Both the position numbers and the translations under genes were made by a program. This document shows positions 17,782 to 26,163 of a stretch of DNA of 64,000 bases, piece after piece (positions within the stretch are counted from its first letter, which is position 1; the number at the start of each line of letters is the position of its first letter). This stretch comes from Pseudomonadota bacterium (GTDB taxonomy: Bacteria; Pseudomonadota; Gammaproteobacteria; Burkholderiales; Burkholderiaceae_C), in assembly GCA_021799355.1 (NCBI GenBank), contig JAJZAQ010000008.1:16721-80720 (forward strand). The letters are read 5' to 3'. The notes beneath the pieces are model-generated. The model was not told the origin of the DNA. It saw only the letters and a list, made by a program, of their open reading frames with translations, and ran no database searches.

Positions 17782-18009
17782 TCAGCCCTCGCCGGCTTCG
17801 CTCACGTCCAGCAGGGGGTCGGCGCGCAGGATCGCGGCCACCCCGGCGCTGACCTGCACGGTCTGCGCCTGCGGATCAAAGCGCATCCCGGCGCGGTAGC
17901 GCACGCCGTGCGGGCTGCGCACGCGCAGGGTGAGCTGCGGCTCCTCGGCAGCCGGGGCCGCCGCAGCGGCCTCGGCGGCAGGCGCAGCCTTGGTGGAAGC
18001 GCGGGCCAT
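17782..18009 (-). CDS. Small gp35-like (HI1506-related) head protein
   Basis: 75 residues from ATG 18009 with a strong AAGGAGG 5 bases upstream. An Ala-rich N-terminus leads into QLTLRVRSPHGVRYRAGMRFD and a C-terminal domain ending in ADPLLDVSEAGEG. It lies between the major head and gp36-like genes, where Mu-like phages encode gp35/HI1506-like proteins. Family assignment is by pattern and position. Confidence 0.6.
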   Translation of the reverse strand: MARASTKAAPAAEAAAAAPAAEEPQLTLRVRSPHGVRYRAGMRFDPQAQTVQVSAGVAAILRADPLLDVSEAGEG

Positions 18010-18019
18010 GCGGGCCTCC

Positions 18020-18931
18020 TTACGCCAGCCACGGGCTGACGATGACCTCGGCGGTGCCGAACCACGGGTTGCCGCTGGAGGCGTCTTTGAGGATGAGCTC
18101 GCGCGCCGCGCCCTCGAGGTTGGGCGGCACCACCAGGGTGGTGGGCATGATGCCCAGCGGGCGCCCGCCATCGGCCTGGAACGCCATCATCGCCGCGCGG
18201 GCCTTGGCGTAGTTGGTGGCATCGAGCGGCTGCTGGCTGCGGTAGGCCATCTGCCAGAAGCCAAAGCCGACGTTGCAGCGCAGATCGACACCGTAGCGGT
18301 AGAGGTTGCTGGTGAACACCGATTCGTCGGTGTCGGCGGTCATCGCGGTGAAGTTGGCGGCCTTGCGCTCCTGATAGATCAGGGGTTTGAGCACGCGGCT
18401 GGTGTCCAGCAGAAACCAGGCCGGGCCGGGGCTGGTGCCGGGCACGTCGTTGTTGCTGACGGTCTGCGCGGTGCCGGTGCCGTCCACGTTCGGGAACACC
18501 GGGTGATCGGTGTCGAAGAAGAACTGCCCGTCGTAGCAGTTGGTGGTGTGGCCGGCGGCCAGCAGCGCGAACACCAGCTGGTCGGGGTAGGCGGCTGCCG
18601 CGCGCCCCATCTCGGACATGAGCGGGCGGTAGATGCCGATGTTGTCGTCCTCGATGTCGGTGCGCGACACGCCCACGGTGCTCTCGAACGTCTTGTTGAC
18701 GATCTGGTAGCCGCTGGCGGCCATGTCCTTGACCACGCGGTTGCCGATCCACTCGCGGAAGTTGGGGAACTGGCCCAGCCAGCCGTAGGTGTTGCTGCGG
18801 CTGCTGCTGGGCACGGTGGTGGCGATCTTGGCGTACTGGCTTTGCGCCTGCATCGCGCTGAACGCGCTCTGGAAGTCGCTGCGGAAGCCCGTCATGAGGT
18901 TGGTCAGCAGCGCGGGGGTGATGATGGCCAT
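18020..18931 (-). CDS. Mu gpT-like major head subunit
   Basis: 303 residues. The start MAIITPALLTNLMTGFRSDF and segments PSSSRSNTYGWLGQFPNFRE, VSRTDIEDDNIGIYRPLMSE and DGQFFFDTDHPVFPN are hallmarks of the Mu gpT family major capsid protein. It is preceded by the protease/scaffold gene as in Mu. About 300 residues is the normal length. Confidence 0.93.
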   Translation of the reverse strand: MAIITPALLTNLMTGFRSDFQSAFSAMQAQSQYAKIATTVPSSSRSNTYGWLGQFPNFREWIGNRVVKDMAASGYQIVNKTFESTVGVSRTDIEDDNIGIYRPLMSEMGRAAAAYPDQLVFALLAAGHTTNCYDGQFFFDTDHPVFPNVDGTGTAQTVSNNDVPGTSPGPAWFLLDTSRVLKPLIYQERKAANFTAMTADTDESVFTSNLYRYGVDLRCNVGFGFWQMAYRSQQPLDATNYAKARAAMMAFQADGGRPLGIMPTTLVVPPNLEGAARELILKDASSGNPWFGTAEVIVSPWLA

Positions 18932-18976
18932 GTGAAAACTCCTGAAAAAGGGTTCGAGGGGGCGTGACGCGCCGGC

Positions 18977-19501
18977 TCAGGCCTGCGCTGCGGCGGTGAA
19001 CACGGCCGCATCCCAGCCGGCGATGCGGCACAGCGCGGCCTGCTCGTCGGTGAGTTGCGGGGCTTTCTGACCCGGCTGGGTGTGCGCGGTCTGGACCGAC
19101 ACCAGCGCGGCAATGGGCTGCGCGGTGTCGAGATACTTGGACAGCGCGGCCAGGTTGGTGGCGCCCAGCTCGCGCGCCCAGGCTTCCTGCGCCGGCAGCA
19201 GCCGACCGTCGGCCAGCGCGGGCTTGACCAGATCGTCGATGCGGCGGGCGTTGACCTCGGCGGTCAGCGCGGCCAGGTCGGCCTTGAGCTGCGCCATCAC
19301 TTCGGCCGGCTGGGTGCTGGCCTTGAGCGCGGCCAGCGCTTCGCGTTCTTTTTTCAGCTCGGCCTGCGCCTGCTCGGCGGCGGCGCGGGCGGTGTCGGCT
19401 TCGGCCTTGAGGGCAGCCACGGCCGGGGCGAGCTGCTCGGGCGCCAGGGTGGACTGGCCCAGCGCGCTGGCGCAGGCCGCAACGAGGGTGGTGAGTTCCA
19501 T
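18977..19501 (-). CDS. Internal in-frame scaffold (gpZ-like) start within the protease gene
   Basis: An in-frame ATG at 19499-19501 begins MELTTLVAACASALGQS, about 174 residues to the shared stop, with a purine-rich CGGAG about 9 bases upstream. In Mu the scaffold protein Z is translated from the same position within I. This internal product is inferred from that precedent and from the domain boundary, not shown directly. Confidence 0.5.
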   Translation of the reverse strand: MELTTLVAACASALGQSTLAPEQLAPAVAALKAEADTARAAAEQAQAELKKEREALAALKASTQPAEVMAQLKADLAALTAEVNARRIDDLVKPALADGRLLPAQEAWARELGATNLAALSKYLDTAQPIAALVSVQTAHTQPGQKAPQLTDEQAALCRIAGWDAAVFTAAAQA

Positions 19502-20071
19502 GTCGGGGGTCTCCGTGTCGAGGGGGTCGGTCGAGGGGTCGAGCTGACGCGCCGCGGCCACGGCGGCCATGCCGTCGAGCGCCGGGTCGTTGGTCAGGGC
19601 CGCGTGCAGCAGCCGGGTGACGGCGCCGGTGCGCCGGTCATACAGGAACACTGGGGAGAGGTAGCGGTACTCCCCGGCGGCGATCATCTGGCGGGCGCGC
19701 TCCGTCCAGCGCACATCCACCGCCCACAGCCCGGAGCCTTCGCGCCACTCCAGGCGGGAGAACCAGCCGGCCGCCGGCGCGGGCTGGCCGTTACTGCGGG
19801 CGTGCACCGTCTGGTGCTCGTAGTCGATGGGCAGCGGGTTCTTGCGTGCGGCGACCTGCTCGATCAGGCGCTGCGCGGTGGCGGCGTCGAGCACCCAGGC
19901 GGCGGCATCGGCGGGGCGGCCGTCGCTGGCGCGAAACGCGCCGGCGGGCAGCAGCTGCACCGCGCTGGGCACGGCACCGCCGGCCAGCTCGATCTGCGCG
20001 GCCAGCGCCGCCACGGCCAAAGCGGACGGACGGGCGGGCGACGGGACGGGCGATGGGGCGGACAGAATCAT
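18977..20071 (-). CDS. Mu gpI-like head maturation protease with scaffold C-terminus
   Basis: 364 residues. The N-terminal half (about 1-190) carries the protease pattern: LPIDYEHQTVHA with His, WTERARQMIAAGEYRYLSPVF with Ser, and ALTNDPALDGM. The C-terminal half is a long Ala/Glu-rich helical scaffold (about 200-310) ending in a short domain. In Mu the scaffold Z is made separately from an internal start in I (see the nested entry). The start ATG at 20071 has a weak ribosome site. Confidence 0.88.
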   Translation of the reverse strand: MILSAPSPVPSPARPSALAVAALAAQIELAGGAVPSAVQLLPAGAFRASDGRPADAAAWVLDAATAQRLIEQVAARKNPLPIDYEHQTVHARSNGQPAPAAGWFSRLEWREGSGLWAVDVRWTERARQMIAAGEYRYLSPVFLYDRRTGAVTRLLHAALTNDPALDGMAAVAAARQLDPSTDPLDTETPDMELTTLVAACASALGQSTLAPEQLAPAVAALKAEADTARAAAEQAQAELKKEREALAALKASTQPAEVMAQLKADLAALTAEVNARRIDDLVKPALADGRLLPAQEAWARELGATNLAALSKYLDTAQPIAALVSVQTAHTQPGQKAPQLTDEQAALCRIAGWDAAVFTAAAQA

Positions 20072-20371
20072 GCCGGCATTGCAGCCGGCGCCGCCCCTGC
20101 GGGACAGTAAACGTGTTTAGGATTTGTGCGGCAGCGCGCCCCGCGCTGCCCGACCGGCGCATTTCTGCGCCCGCCCCCGCGCCCGGCGGGGTTTGGCCCC
20201 GGTTTCGGGCCGCGACGCGGAGAGCCGGCCTGCCCACCCCGCCAGACCATCTTTAATTTTTGTCAGATCGCTTCGATTTTGATTTTCGCGGTCGCGGTAA
20301 GGGGTGTGTAGCGGCTCGGCGCGAAAACGGCTCTACGGGCCTTTTTTCCGAAAATCTGTAACAAGGCGGTT
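20072..20371. other. 300-bp non-coding gap between G and I; candidate strong gyrase site region
   Basis: No supportable gene. The gap is the only long non-coding stretch within the head operon and lies between the G- and I-like genes. In Mu the strong gyrase site (SGS), needed to bring the two ends together for replication, lies exactly between G and I near the genome centre. Here the gap is about 2.5 kb from the centre (22,775). It contains an AT-rich part (about 20250-20300) and an end-site-like string AATCTGTAACAA (20353-20364). SGS function is inference. Confidence 0.45.
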
Positions 20372-20860
20372 TCAGTCCGGCCGCAGGTAGCCCGTGACGA
20401 TGTCCACGATGGCCGCCTGGTCAGCCGCCGACAGGCCCAGAAACGGCCGCGCCGGAATGTCGCCCCAGGGGCTTTTCGGCCCCAGGCTGCGGCGGGCCGC
20501 GCCGAACTGCTGCACCCCGGCATAGACCAGCGCGGAGCCCACGGTCACGGCATCGCGGCTGACCAGCGACTGGATTTCGGTGGACAGCCGGCGCGTCTCG
20601 CCGATCAGCGCTCGCTTGCCCGCTGCGGCGCCCTTGCCCTTGAACAGCGCGCCGTAGCGCGCCAGCGTGACCGGGCTGTTGGGCGCCCAGCGCGAGCCGT
20701 CGGGCGCGGTGCCGCTGGCAAAGCGGCGCTTGGTGCTGTCGATCAGGTATTCGCCGACTTCCTGCAGCGCCGGGCGCAGGTCGCCCAGGTGCGCGGCCAG
20801 CGCATCGAGGGCGGACAGCGCCTGCGCGGCGTCGAAGCTGACGTAACGGGTCGCGGACAT
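20372..20860 (-). CDS. Mu gpG-like virion morphogenesis protein
   Basis: 162 residues from ATG 20860. Features include LQEVGEYLIDSTKRRFASG, TAPDGSRWAPNSPVTLARYG, a LIGETRRLSTEIQ segment, and a C-terminal FGAARRSLGPKSPWGDIPARPF followed by LGLSAADQAAI. This is the pattern of the phage virion morphogenesis family (Mu gpG), a tail completion or head-tail joining protein. It is 5 bases downstream of the F-like gene. Confidence 0.88.
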   Translation of the reverse strand: MSATRYVSFDAAQALSALDALAAHLGDLRPALQEVGEYLIDSTKRRFASGTAPDGSRWAPNSPVTLARYGALFKGKGAAAGKRALIGETRRLSTEIQSLVSRDAVTVGSALVYAGVQQFGAARRSLGPKSPWGDIPARPFLGLSAADQAAIVDIVTGYLRPD

Positions 20861-20865
20861 GATGG

Positions 20866-21681
20866 TCAAGGCGCAGGCGGGGCGCTGACCAACCCGGCGC
20901 CAGCGCGCGCCAGATCGTCGGCCAGGCCCTTGGCCAGCGGCGCAGGCAGGCTTTGCAGCTTGGCGGTGAGCGCGCGCAGGGTGTCGGCGCGGGTGCTGCC
21001 GGGGGCGTAGCCCCAGCCGCGGTCGATGCCCGGCGGCTCGCCGGTGGCCGGGTCGATGGCGTCCCAGCCGTCGGGCAGCGGCTTGTCGGGCTGGCCGCCC
21101 AGCCGCCGCGCGCCCGCGGCGCTGCGCGTGCCCACCACATAACACAAGCAACCCCACCCCGAAGGCGGATAGTGCGTCTGCCAGAACGGGTGATCGGGCG
21201 GCAGGGTCAGGCCGTTCCAGGCCAGGTGCTGCGGGCGGGGGTGCAGCACGCTGTCGTTGTGGCGGTAGACCCACCAGGCAAAGCCGCCTTCGCGCAGCTG
21301 GGCGTAGCGCCCGGCGGCGTAGGCGGTGGCGGTGTTGGTGGCGTAGATGATGCGGGTGCGCCAGGCCACGCCGGCGGCGCTGCCCTGCCCCGTCCAGCCC
21401 GTCCAGCCGCGCTCGGCGACGATGCGGCGAAAGTCGCGGCGGAACTGCTCGATGCTGCTGCCCTGGCTGATCGCCTGCTCCACGGCGGCGGCCAGATCGG
21501 CCAGCAGATCGGCCTCGGTGGCGCCGGCGACCATGAAGGCGGCGTCGTGCTCGGCCTTCCACAGATCGTCCCAGCGCAGGGTGGGGATGAGGCGCTGCAG
21601 CTTGGCGCGGAAAAACGCGATGGCCTCGGCAAACGGCAGCCGCGTGGCGCCGTCGAGCTGGCTGGGCTGCAGCTCAGCCAC
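20866..21681 (-). CDS. Mu gpF-like phage head morphogenesis protein
   Basis: 271 residues; the start is GTG 21681, overlapping the stop of the tiny preceding ORF. The core FRRDFRRIVAERGW, then the RTRIIYATNTATAYAAGRY helix and the C-terminal HPFWQTHYPPSGWGCLCYVV, match the SPP1 gp7/Mu F minor head protein family. It associates with the portal during capsid assembly. Confidence 0.88.
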   Translation of the reverse strand: MAELQPSQLDGATRLPFAEAIAFFRAKLQRLIPTLRWDDLWKAEHDAAFMVAGATEADLLADLAAAVEQAISQGSSIEQFRRDFRRIVAERGWTGWTGQGSAAGVAWRTRIIYATNTATAYAAGRYAQLREGGFAWWVYRHNDSVLHPRPQHLAWNGLTLPPDHPFWQTHYPPSGWGCLCYVVGTRSAAGARRLGGQPDKPLPDGWDAIDPATGEPPGIDRGWGYAPGSTRADTLRALTAKLQSLPAPLAKGLADDLARAGAGLVSAPPAP

Positions 21682-21784
21682 GGCGCGCCCCCTGCCGCAG
21701 GCGGCGCAGCAGCGGCAGCAGCCCCAGGCTGGCGCCGTCGGCCAGGCCGCGCCAGAAGGCGGCGCTGCGCAGCAGCCTAAGCAC
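21674..21784 (-). CDS. Tiny coupled ORF between portal and F genes
   Basis: 36 residues, starting at GTG 21784 inside the end of the portal gene and ending with a TGA (21674-21676) inside the start of the F-like gene. Both junctions overlap, so ribosomes would move portal - tiny ORF - F without leaving the message. The protein is basic and leucine-rich (AAFWRGLADGASLGLL, then LRRLRQGARRG). It is too short for standard gene callers. Whether the peptide matters or only couples translation is unknown. Confidence 0.5.
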   Translation of the reverse strand: MLRLLRSAAFWRGLADGASLGLLPLLRRLRQGARRG

Positions 21785-23348
21785 TGCGCTGCTCCACGTC
21801 GTAGCGCCCGGCCAGTTGCGCGGTCAGCCGCGCGGCGGCCAGCGCCAGCACCAGCTCGTCACGCGGCAGGCTGCCGTAGGCGGCGAGGATCATGCCGCGC
21901 AGCGCGTCGAGGCTGTCGGCGTGCTCGGCCAGCGCGGCGATGCGGTCGATCCACTGCGCCAGCGCCGGGGCCGCCTGCGCGGCCAGGCGCTCGGCCAGAT
22001 CGTCCGCCGGGGCCGGGGTGTCGGCGCTGGGGGCGGCGCGCAGCAGCGCTGGCAGTTGCCGCTGCGCGGCAGCGGCGGCGGGTGCAGCCGGCGGCGCGGG
22101 CGTCGCGGGGCTGGCCGACAGCACCGGCTCGCCCTCGGCGGGCTCGGGGATGCCCAGGCGCTGCGCGGCCCAGCGCGCCGGCACGGGCAGCCCCACGCTG
22201 ACCAGCTTGGGCAGCGCCTCGCTCCACACGGCCACGTCTTCGGTTTCGTCCACCGAGAACACCCAGCGCGGAGCGGCGCGCACCGCCGTGTTGAGCGCCA
22301 GCAGCGGGCGCACCAGGTCGCGGCTCAAGCTGGCGGCGAGCTGGCGCAGGTCGGACAGCAGGATGTCCTCGCGCACGTCGTCGTGCACCTGCGCCGCGGC
22401 GTAGCTGCCCTTGCCGTCGACGGTGCTGGTGAGGGTGCCGCCGAGAATGGCTTTGCTGATCGCGCCTTCGGCCCAGTCCACCATGGCCTTGAAGGGGTCG
22501 GACGCGCCGGTGGTGGCCTGCTGGAACTCGATGGACATGCCTTCGGGCAGGATGCCCGCAGCCGCATGGCCGATGTTGGTGACGGCCTGCATCAGGGTGT
22601 CGCGCTCGTCCTGGCTGGCGCCGGCGGGGTAGCGGCCCAGGCGCAGCGGCTGGCCGTAGATCTCCAGGAATTCGGCCCAGTCGCGGCTGGCGTAGTGCCG
22701 CAGCAGATACGGCCAGGCCAGCACCCGCGCCAGCGCGCTGCGTCCCAGATAGCCGGTGTTGGCGTCGTGCCGGTGGGCGATCCAGCCCAGCGGCTGCAGC
22801 GGCTGCACGCCCTGCGGCGTCTGCAGGCCGAAGCGCCCGGCCATGTCCACGGCAAACCATTCGGCGTCGCGCAGCTCGATGCGCTCGGGCCACCACCAGC
22901 CGTCGGCGGCGCGGCGCCAGGCGATTTCGGCGCAGGCGTAGCCCTTGAGGATGCCGTCGGTGAGGTCGTAGAGCAGGCGGTCGACGTCCAGCTCGGCGCG
23001 CAGCCGGTCTTCCAGCGCGGCGATGGCGTCGCGCTCGGCGGCGCTGCACCCGTCGGGCGGCTGCAGATGCCAGCTGGCGGTGAGCACGGCGCGGCGGCGC
23101 TTGGTCAGCTCGGCGAACAAATGCGCGTCGCGCTCTTGCATGTCGGCGGCCAGCGCCGCCTGCGCTTGCAGGCTGCCGCCGTCGGCGTCGAGCAAAAGCC
23201 CGGCCAGCCGCGCCGGGGTGAGGTGGTTGGCCGGATGGTTGCCCAGCGGGCGCGGCACCAGGCCGACGCGGGCGGTCTGCGGGTCGCCCGTCTGCGGGCG
23301 GGTGGATGGCGGCAAGGGGTTGCCGTCGGCGTCTAGTAGCGTGACCAT
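21777..23348 (-). CDS. Mu gp29-like portal protein (DUF935)
   Basis: 523 residues. Signature stretches are HLTPARLAGLLLDADGGSLQ, LFAELTKRRRAVLTASW, LTDGILKGYACAEIAW, DWAEFLEIYGQPLRLGRY and GGTLTSTVDGKGSYAAAQVH, all typical of the DUF935 portal of Mu-like phages. It forms the dodecameric DNA gate and docks the terminase. Its start overlaps the end of the terminase gene by 16 bases. Confidence 0.92.
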   Translation of the reverse strand: MVTLLDADGNPLPPSTRPQTGDPQTARVGLVPRPLGNHPANHLTPARLAGLLLDADGGSLQAQAALAADMQERDAHLFAELTKRRRAVLTASWHLQPPDGCSAAERDAIAALEDRLRAELDVDRLLYDLTDGILKGYACAEIAWRRAADGWWWPERIELRDAEWFAVDMAGRFGLQTPQGVQPLQPLGWIAHRHDANTGYLGRSALARVLAWPYLLRHYASRDWAEFLEIYGQPLRLGRYPAGASQDERDTLMQAVTNIGHAAAGILPEGMSIEFQQATTGASDPFKAMVDWAEGAISKAILGGTLTSTVDGKGSYAAAQVHDDVREDILLSDLRQLAASLSRDLVRPLLALNTAVRAAPRWVFSVDETEDVAVWSEALPKLVSVGLPVPARWAAQRLGIPEPAEGEPVLSASPATPAPPAAPAAAAAQRQLPALLRAAPSADTPAPADDLAERLAAQAAPALAQWIDRIAALAEHADSLDALRGMILAAYGSLPRDELVLALAAARLTAQLAGRYDVEQRSA

Positions 23349-24676
23349 GCTCCGGCCCTCCGGGTGAAATCGTCATCGTCCCAGGCGGGATGCCGCGGCG
23401 CGGCTTCGAACGGGGCGATCACCAGCCGCTGCCCCTGCCCGGCGGCGGCGGCCAGCGCCAGCGCCCAGAAGCGGTCGGCGTGGCCGGCCTCGCTGCGCTC
23501 GGCCACCAGCCGCGGCGCGCCGGTGGCCCCGGCCTCGCGCTTGACGCTGTGCAGGTCGGCGCGCAGCTCCGGGCGCGGCGGAATGCGCAGCGCGCGGTCT
23601 TCCATGCGCTGCTTGAGCGCGGTGGCCAGGTCGAGCTTGCGCGCCGGCGAAAACAGCACCCCTTCCACCCGCAGCATGCCGTGGCGGCGCTTGGCCTCTT
23701 CGACGGGCATTTCGCCCAGGCCCGTCTGGTCGAGCGCGGCGCGCACCACGCGGTAGCGGCGCATGACCTGGTCGAACGCGGCCAGCTGCTCGGCAAAGCT
23801 CACCCGGCGCAGCTCGATCAACTCGCGGCACCACAGCACGTCGCCCACCTCTTCGAGCACGGCGATCACCGTGAGGTCGCCGCGGGCGGCAAAGTCCATG
23901 CCCACGAAGCACGGCCCGCCGCCATAGCCCTGCGGGTCGCCGGCCTCGGCGCTTTCGCAAGCGCCGATCAGCTCATACGGCAGCCAGGCGGCGGCGGCAT
24001 CGACGAACTGGCACTCGAATTCCTGCGCCCAGGCCTCGGGGTCGCCCATGGCGCGCCTGAGCTGCTCCACGTCGCGCGGCAGGCCGTCGGCCACGGCGTC
24101 GTGAATGGTCACCACGTGCCGCGAAAACACCCCGTCGGGCGCGGTCATGATGTCGTGAAACTTGTCGCCCACGCCGTTGGGCGTGGAAATCACCCGCAGC
24201 TTCAGCCCGGGCTTGCTCACCACCGGCAGCAGCGCCGTCCACACCGCGCGGTTGTCCTGGTGGTGGGCGAATTCGTCGAGGATCAGGTTGTCGCTCATGC
24301 CGCGCGCCGTGCTGGGCTTGCTGGCAATGGCGCGGATGTAGGAGCCGCCGGGCAGCCGCACGGCCTGCGCCAGTTCGTCGGCCTCCATGGGCATTTCCAG
24401 CGCCTGGAATGCGGCTTTGAAGGCGCGCAGATGCAGCTTGACGCCGGCCTCCATCGCGTCGATGGCGCGTGCCTGGCTGACCGACAGAATCGTCCAGCGC
24501 GCCACCCGCCCCTCGGCCTCGGCCTGCAGCACGTCGAGCACGGCTTCCAGGGTGGTGGTGAAGGTCTTGCCCGTCTGCCGGCTCCACATCCCCGCCTTGA
24601 AGCGCGAAGCGTCGGCCAGATACCGACGCTGATAGGGGTAGAGCACCGGCGCGGCGCCGGCTGCCGGTTCAGCCAT
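23333..24676 (-). CDS. Mu gp28-like large terminase subunit
   Basis: 447 residues. ATPase domain: Walker A SRQTGKT (32-38) and Walker B LILDEFA with Asp134-Glu135. RNase-H-like nuclease: GMDFAARGD with Asp261. A conserved segment ISTPNGVGDKFHD lies between them. It packages headfuls of DNA, in Mu from the integrated copy. It overlaps the small-terminase gene by 8 bases. Confidence 0.93.
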   Translation of the reverse strand: MAEPAAGAAPVLYPYQRRYLADASRFKAGMWSRQTGKTFTTTLEAVLDVLQAEAEGRVARWTILSVSQARAIDAMEAGVKLHLRAFKAAFQALEMPMEADELAQAVRLPGGSYIRAIASKPSTARGMSDNLILDEFAHHQDNRAVWTALLPVVSKPGLKLRVISTPNGVGDKFHDIMTAPDGVFSRHVVTIHDAVADGLPRDVEQLRRAMGDPEAWAQEFECQFVDAAAAWLPYELIGACESAEAGDPQGYGGGPCFVGMDFAARGDLTVIAVLEEVGDVLWCRELIELRRVSFAEQLAAFDQVMRRYRVVRAALDQTGLGEMPVEEAKRRHGMLRVEGVLFSPARKLDLATALKQRMEDRALRIPPRPELRADLHSVKREAGATGAPRLVAERSEAGHADRFWALALAAAAGQGQRLVIAPFEAAPRHPAWDDDDFTRRAGAWSRY

Positions 24677-25199
24677 ACAGCGCCTCGCGCACGGCTTTGA
24701 GGGTGTCGGCGTCCAGGCGGCGCTGGCCTTTGCCCTGCGCGGCTTCCAGCGCGTCCAGGCGGGCGCGCACTTCGTCGGCCCACTTCTTCTGCCCGATGCT
24801 GGCGCGGCTGGCCTCGGCCATCGCGCGGGCGGCTGCGCCCAGCAGCTTGACGCGCTCGGCCGGGTCGGCCTGGTCTTCGGCCTCTTGCAGGTTGAGCAGG
24901 GCGTCGAACATGGCCGACTGCACCAGCGAAATCACCGCGGCGCTGCGCTCGTCGGCGGCGTCGGGGGCGGCCTGGGCGATCAGCCTCGCCGCCTCGGTGC
25001 TGGCGCGGATGGCGTCGAGCTTGCGCTGCAGCGCCGAGCCATAGCGGTGCAGGCTGCTCTTGGACACCTCCACCCCGTGCTCGCGCAGCACCAGCGCTTC
25101 GAGCTGCTCGTAGCCCGAGAACCCCCGCGCGATGAGCAACTTGTCGATGGCCTGCCGCACTTCGGGCGGCAGGGTGGAGATTTTGTCGCGCCGCGGCAT
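24669..25199 (-). CDS. Mu gp27-like protein (DUF3486), probable small terminase
   Basis: 176 residues from ATG 25199. The start MPRRDKISTLPPEVRQAID and the helix-turn-helix GVEVSKSSLHRYGSALQRK are signature features of DUF3486. A helical C-terminal half ends in DTLKAVREALYG. The family lies directly before the large terminase in Mu-like phages and is thought to be the DNA-recognition subunit. Confidence 0.88.
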   Translation of the reverse strand: MPRRDKISTLPPEVRQAIDKLLIARGFSGYEQLEALVLREHGVEVSKSSLHRYGSALQRKLDAIRASTEAARLIAQAAPDAADERSAAVISLVQSAMFDALLNLQEAEDQADPAERVKLLGAAARAMAEASRASIGQKKWADEVRARLDALEAAQGKGQRRLDADTLKAVREALYG

Positions 25200-25210
25200 C
25201 GGGGCGCCCC

Positions 25211-25513
25211 TTACGGCAGTGGCCGGGCCACGCCCGGCACCCGCGCAATGCCGCGGGCGGCGTCCATGCCGCGCGGGGTGAGCGCAGCCGTCCATTGCGC
25301 CGATGCGCCATCGCCGATCTGGCTCACGCTCACCAGCCCGGCCTCTTCCAGCCAGGCCAGCTGCACGCGCAGCGCATCGGCGGCCAGCGGCGCGGCCATG
25401 CTCTGCAAAAAGGCCCCGAGCAGCCGCTCGGGCAGGGTGTAGCCGGCGGCTTGCTCCAGCGCCTTGAGCAGCAGCAGGCGCTGGTCGGCCAGAAGGTGCT
25501 GGGCGTAGCTCAT
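25211..25513 (-). CDS. Mu gp26-like winged-helix protein
   Basis: 100 residues. The pattern LADQRLLLLKALEQAAGYTL, followed by LRVQLAWLEEAGLVSVSQIG, is a winged helix as in Mu gp26. It overlaps the gp25-like gene by 4 bases. Function unknown; perhaps DNA binding in packaging or late control. Confidence 0.75.
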   Translation of the reverse strand: MSYAQHLLADQRLLLLKALEQAAGYTLPERLLGAFLQSMAAPLAADALRVQLAWLEEAGLVSVSQIGDGASAQWTAALTPRGMDAARGIARVPGVARPLP

Positions 25514-25842
25514 TTTTGGTTCAGCAGGTGGCTTTCGATGCGGTGGATGGTCTGCACCTGCGCGTCGAGCGTGCCGGCGACGCGGTGCAGGTTTTCGCTG
25601 ACGCTGTTGAGGCGCTCATACAGCTTGGCCAGGTCGTTGTGCGTGGGCGCGTGCAGCACGGCGCTCTCGATCTTGTCCAGCCGGCTTTCCAGGCGCTCGA
25701 CATCCTCGTTGACCTCGGTGATCTTTTTCAGCGCATCGAGCGAGTGACGGATGCTGTAGCTGTAGATCGCCAGCACGCCGATGAACACGGTCTGCAGCAG
25801 GTCGATCGGCGGAATCAGGGTGAGCAGGGAGCGCAAATCCAT
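25510..25842 (-). CDS. Mu gp25-like membrane-anchored coiled-coil protein (DUF2730)
   Basis: 110 residues. One N-terminal transmembrane helix (about 13-31, LLQTVFIGVLAIYSYSIR) is followed by a coiled coil (about 35-105) with heptad leucines. This matches DUF2730 (Mu gp25), found between the lysis and terminase genes. Function unknown. Confidence 0.8.
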   Translation of the reverse strand: MDLRSLLTLIPPIDLLQTVFIGVLAIYSYSIRHSLDALKKITEVNEDVERLESRLDKIESAVLHAPTHNDLAKLYERLNSVSENLHRVAGTLDAQVQTIHRIESHLLNQK

Positions 25843-25851
25843 GGGCGTTTC

Positions 25852-26163
25852 TCAGCGTCCGGGGTGGCGCCGCCCGGTGCGGCGCAGCAGGTCTTGTTCG
25901 TCCTCATAGGCCAGAAAGCACTCGCGGTCGCACCAGCGCTGATCCGGCCCCACGGGCTGGCGGCAGTAGTGGCACTGGCCGTCGGGCTCCGGCCCGGTGG
26001 GCGCGCGCCGGGCGCGGTACTGCTCCAGCAGCTTTTCGTTCTGGGTGTCGGCTTGATCGGCGAGGTCTGGCATGCGCGGCAGGTTACGGGCGGGTGGCTG
26101 CGGCGCACAGAAAACGCATTTACAGAGCGCGGCGCGGATGGCGGCCCGCAGGCGGCGCATCAT
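25852..26163 (-). CDS. Small zinc-finger protein of the lysis-packaging junction
   Basis: Up to 103 residues from ATG 26163, which overlaps the stop of Rz (ATGA). A second possible start, ATG 26073, gives 73 residues but lacks a ribosome site. The C-terminal part has CHYCRQPVGPDQRWCDRECF, a CxxC...CxxxC zinc-binding pattern resembling zinc-ribbon/DUF2116-like fingers. The N-terminal extension adds KCVFC. Such small zinc proteins are common at this position of Mu-like genomes. Function unknown. Confidence 0.65.
   Translation of the reverse strand: MMRRLRAAIRAALCKCVFCAPQPPARNLPRMPDLADQADTQNEKLLEQYRARRAPTGPEPDGQCHYCRQPVGPDQRWCDRECFLAYEDEQDLLRRTGRRHPGR

Noticed and set aside
20310..20350. Plus-strand terminator-like stem with T run in the G-I gap
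   Set aside because: All nearby genes are on the minus strand, the stem is only 5 bp with a G-T pair, and no plus-strand transcript is expected.
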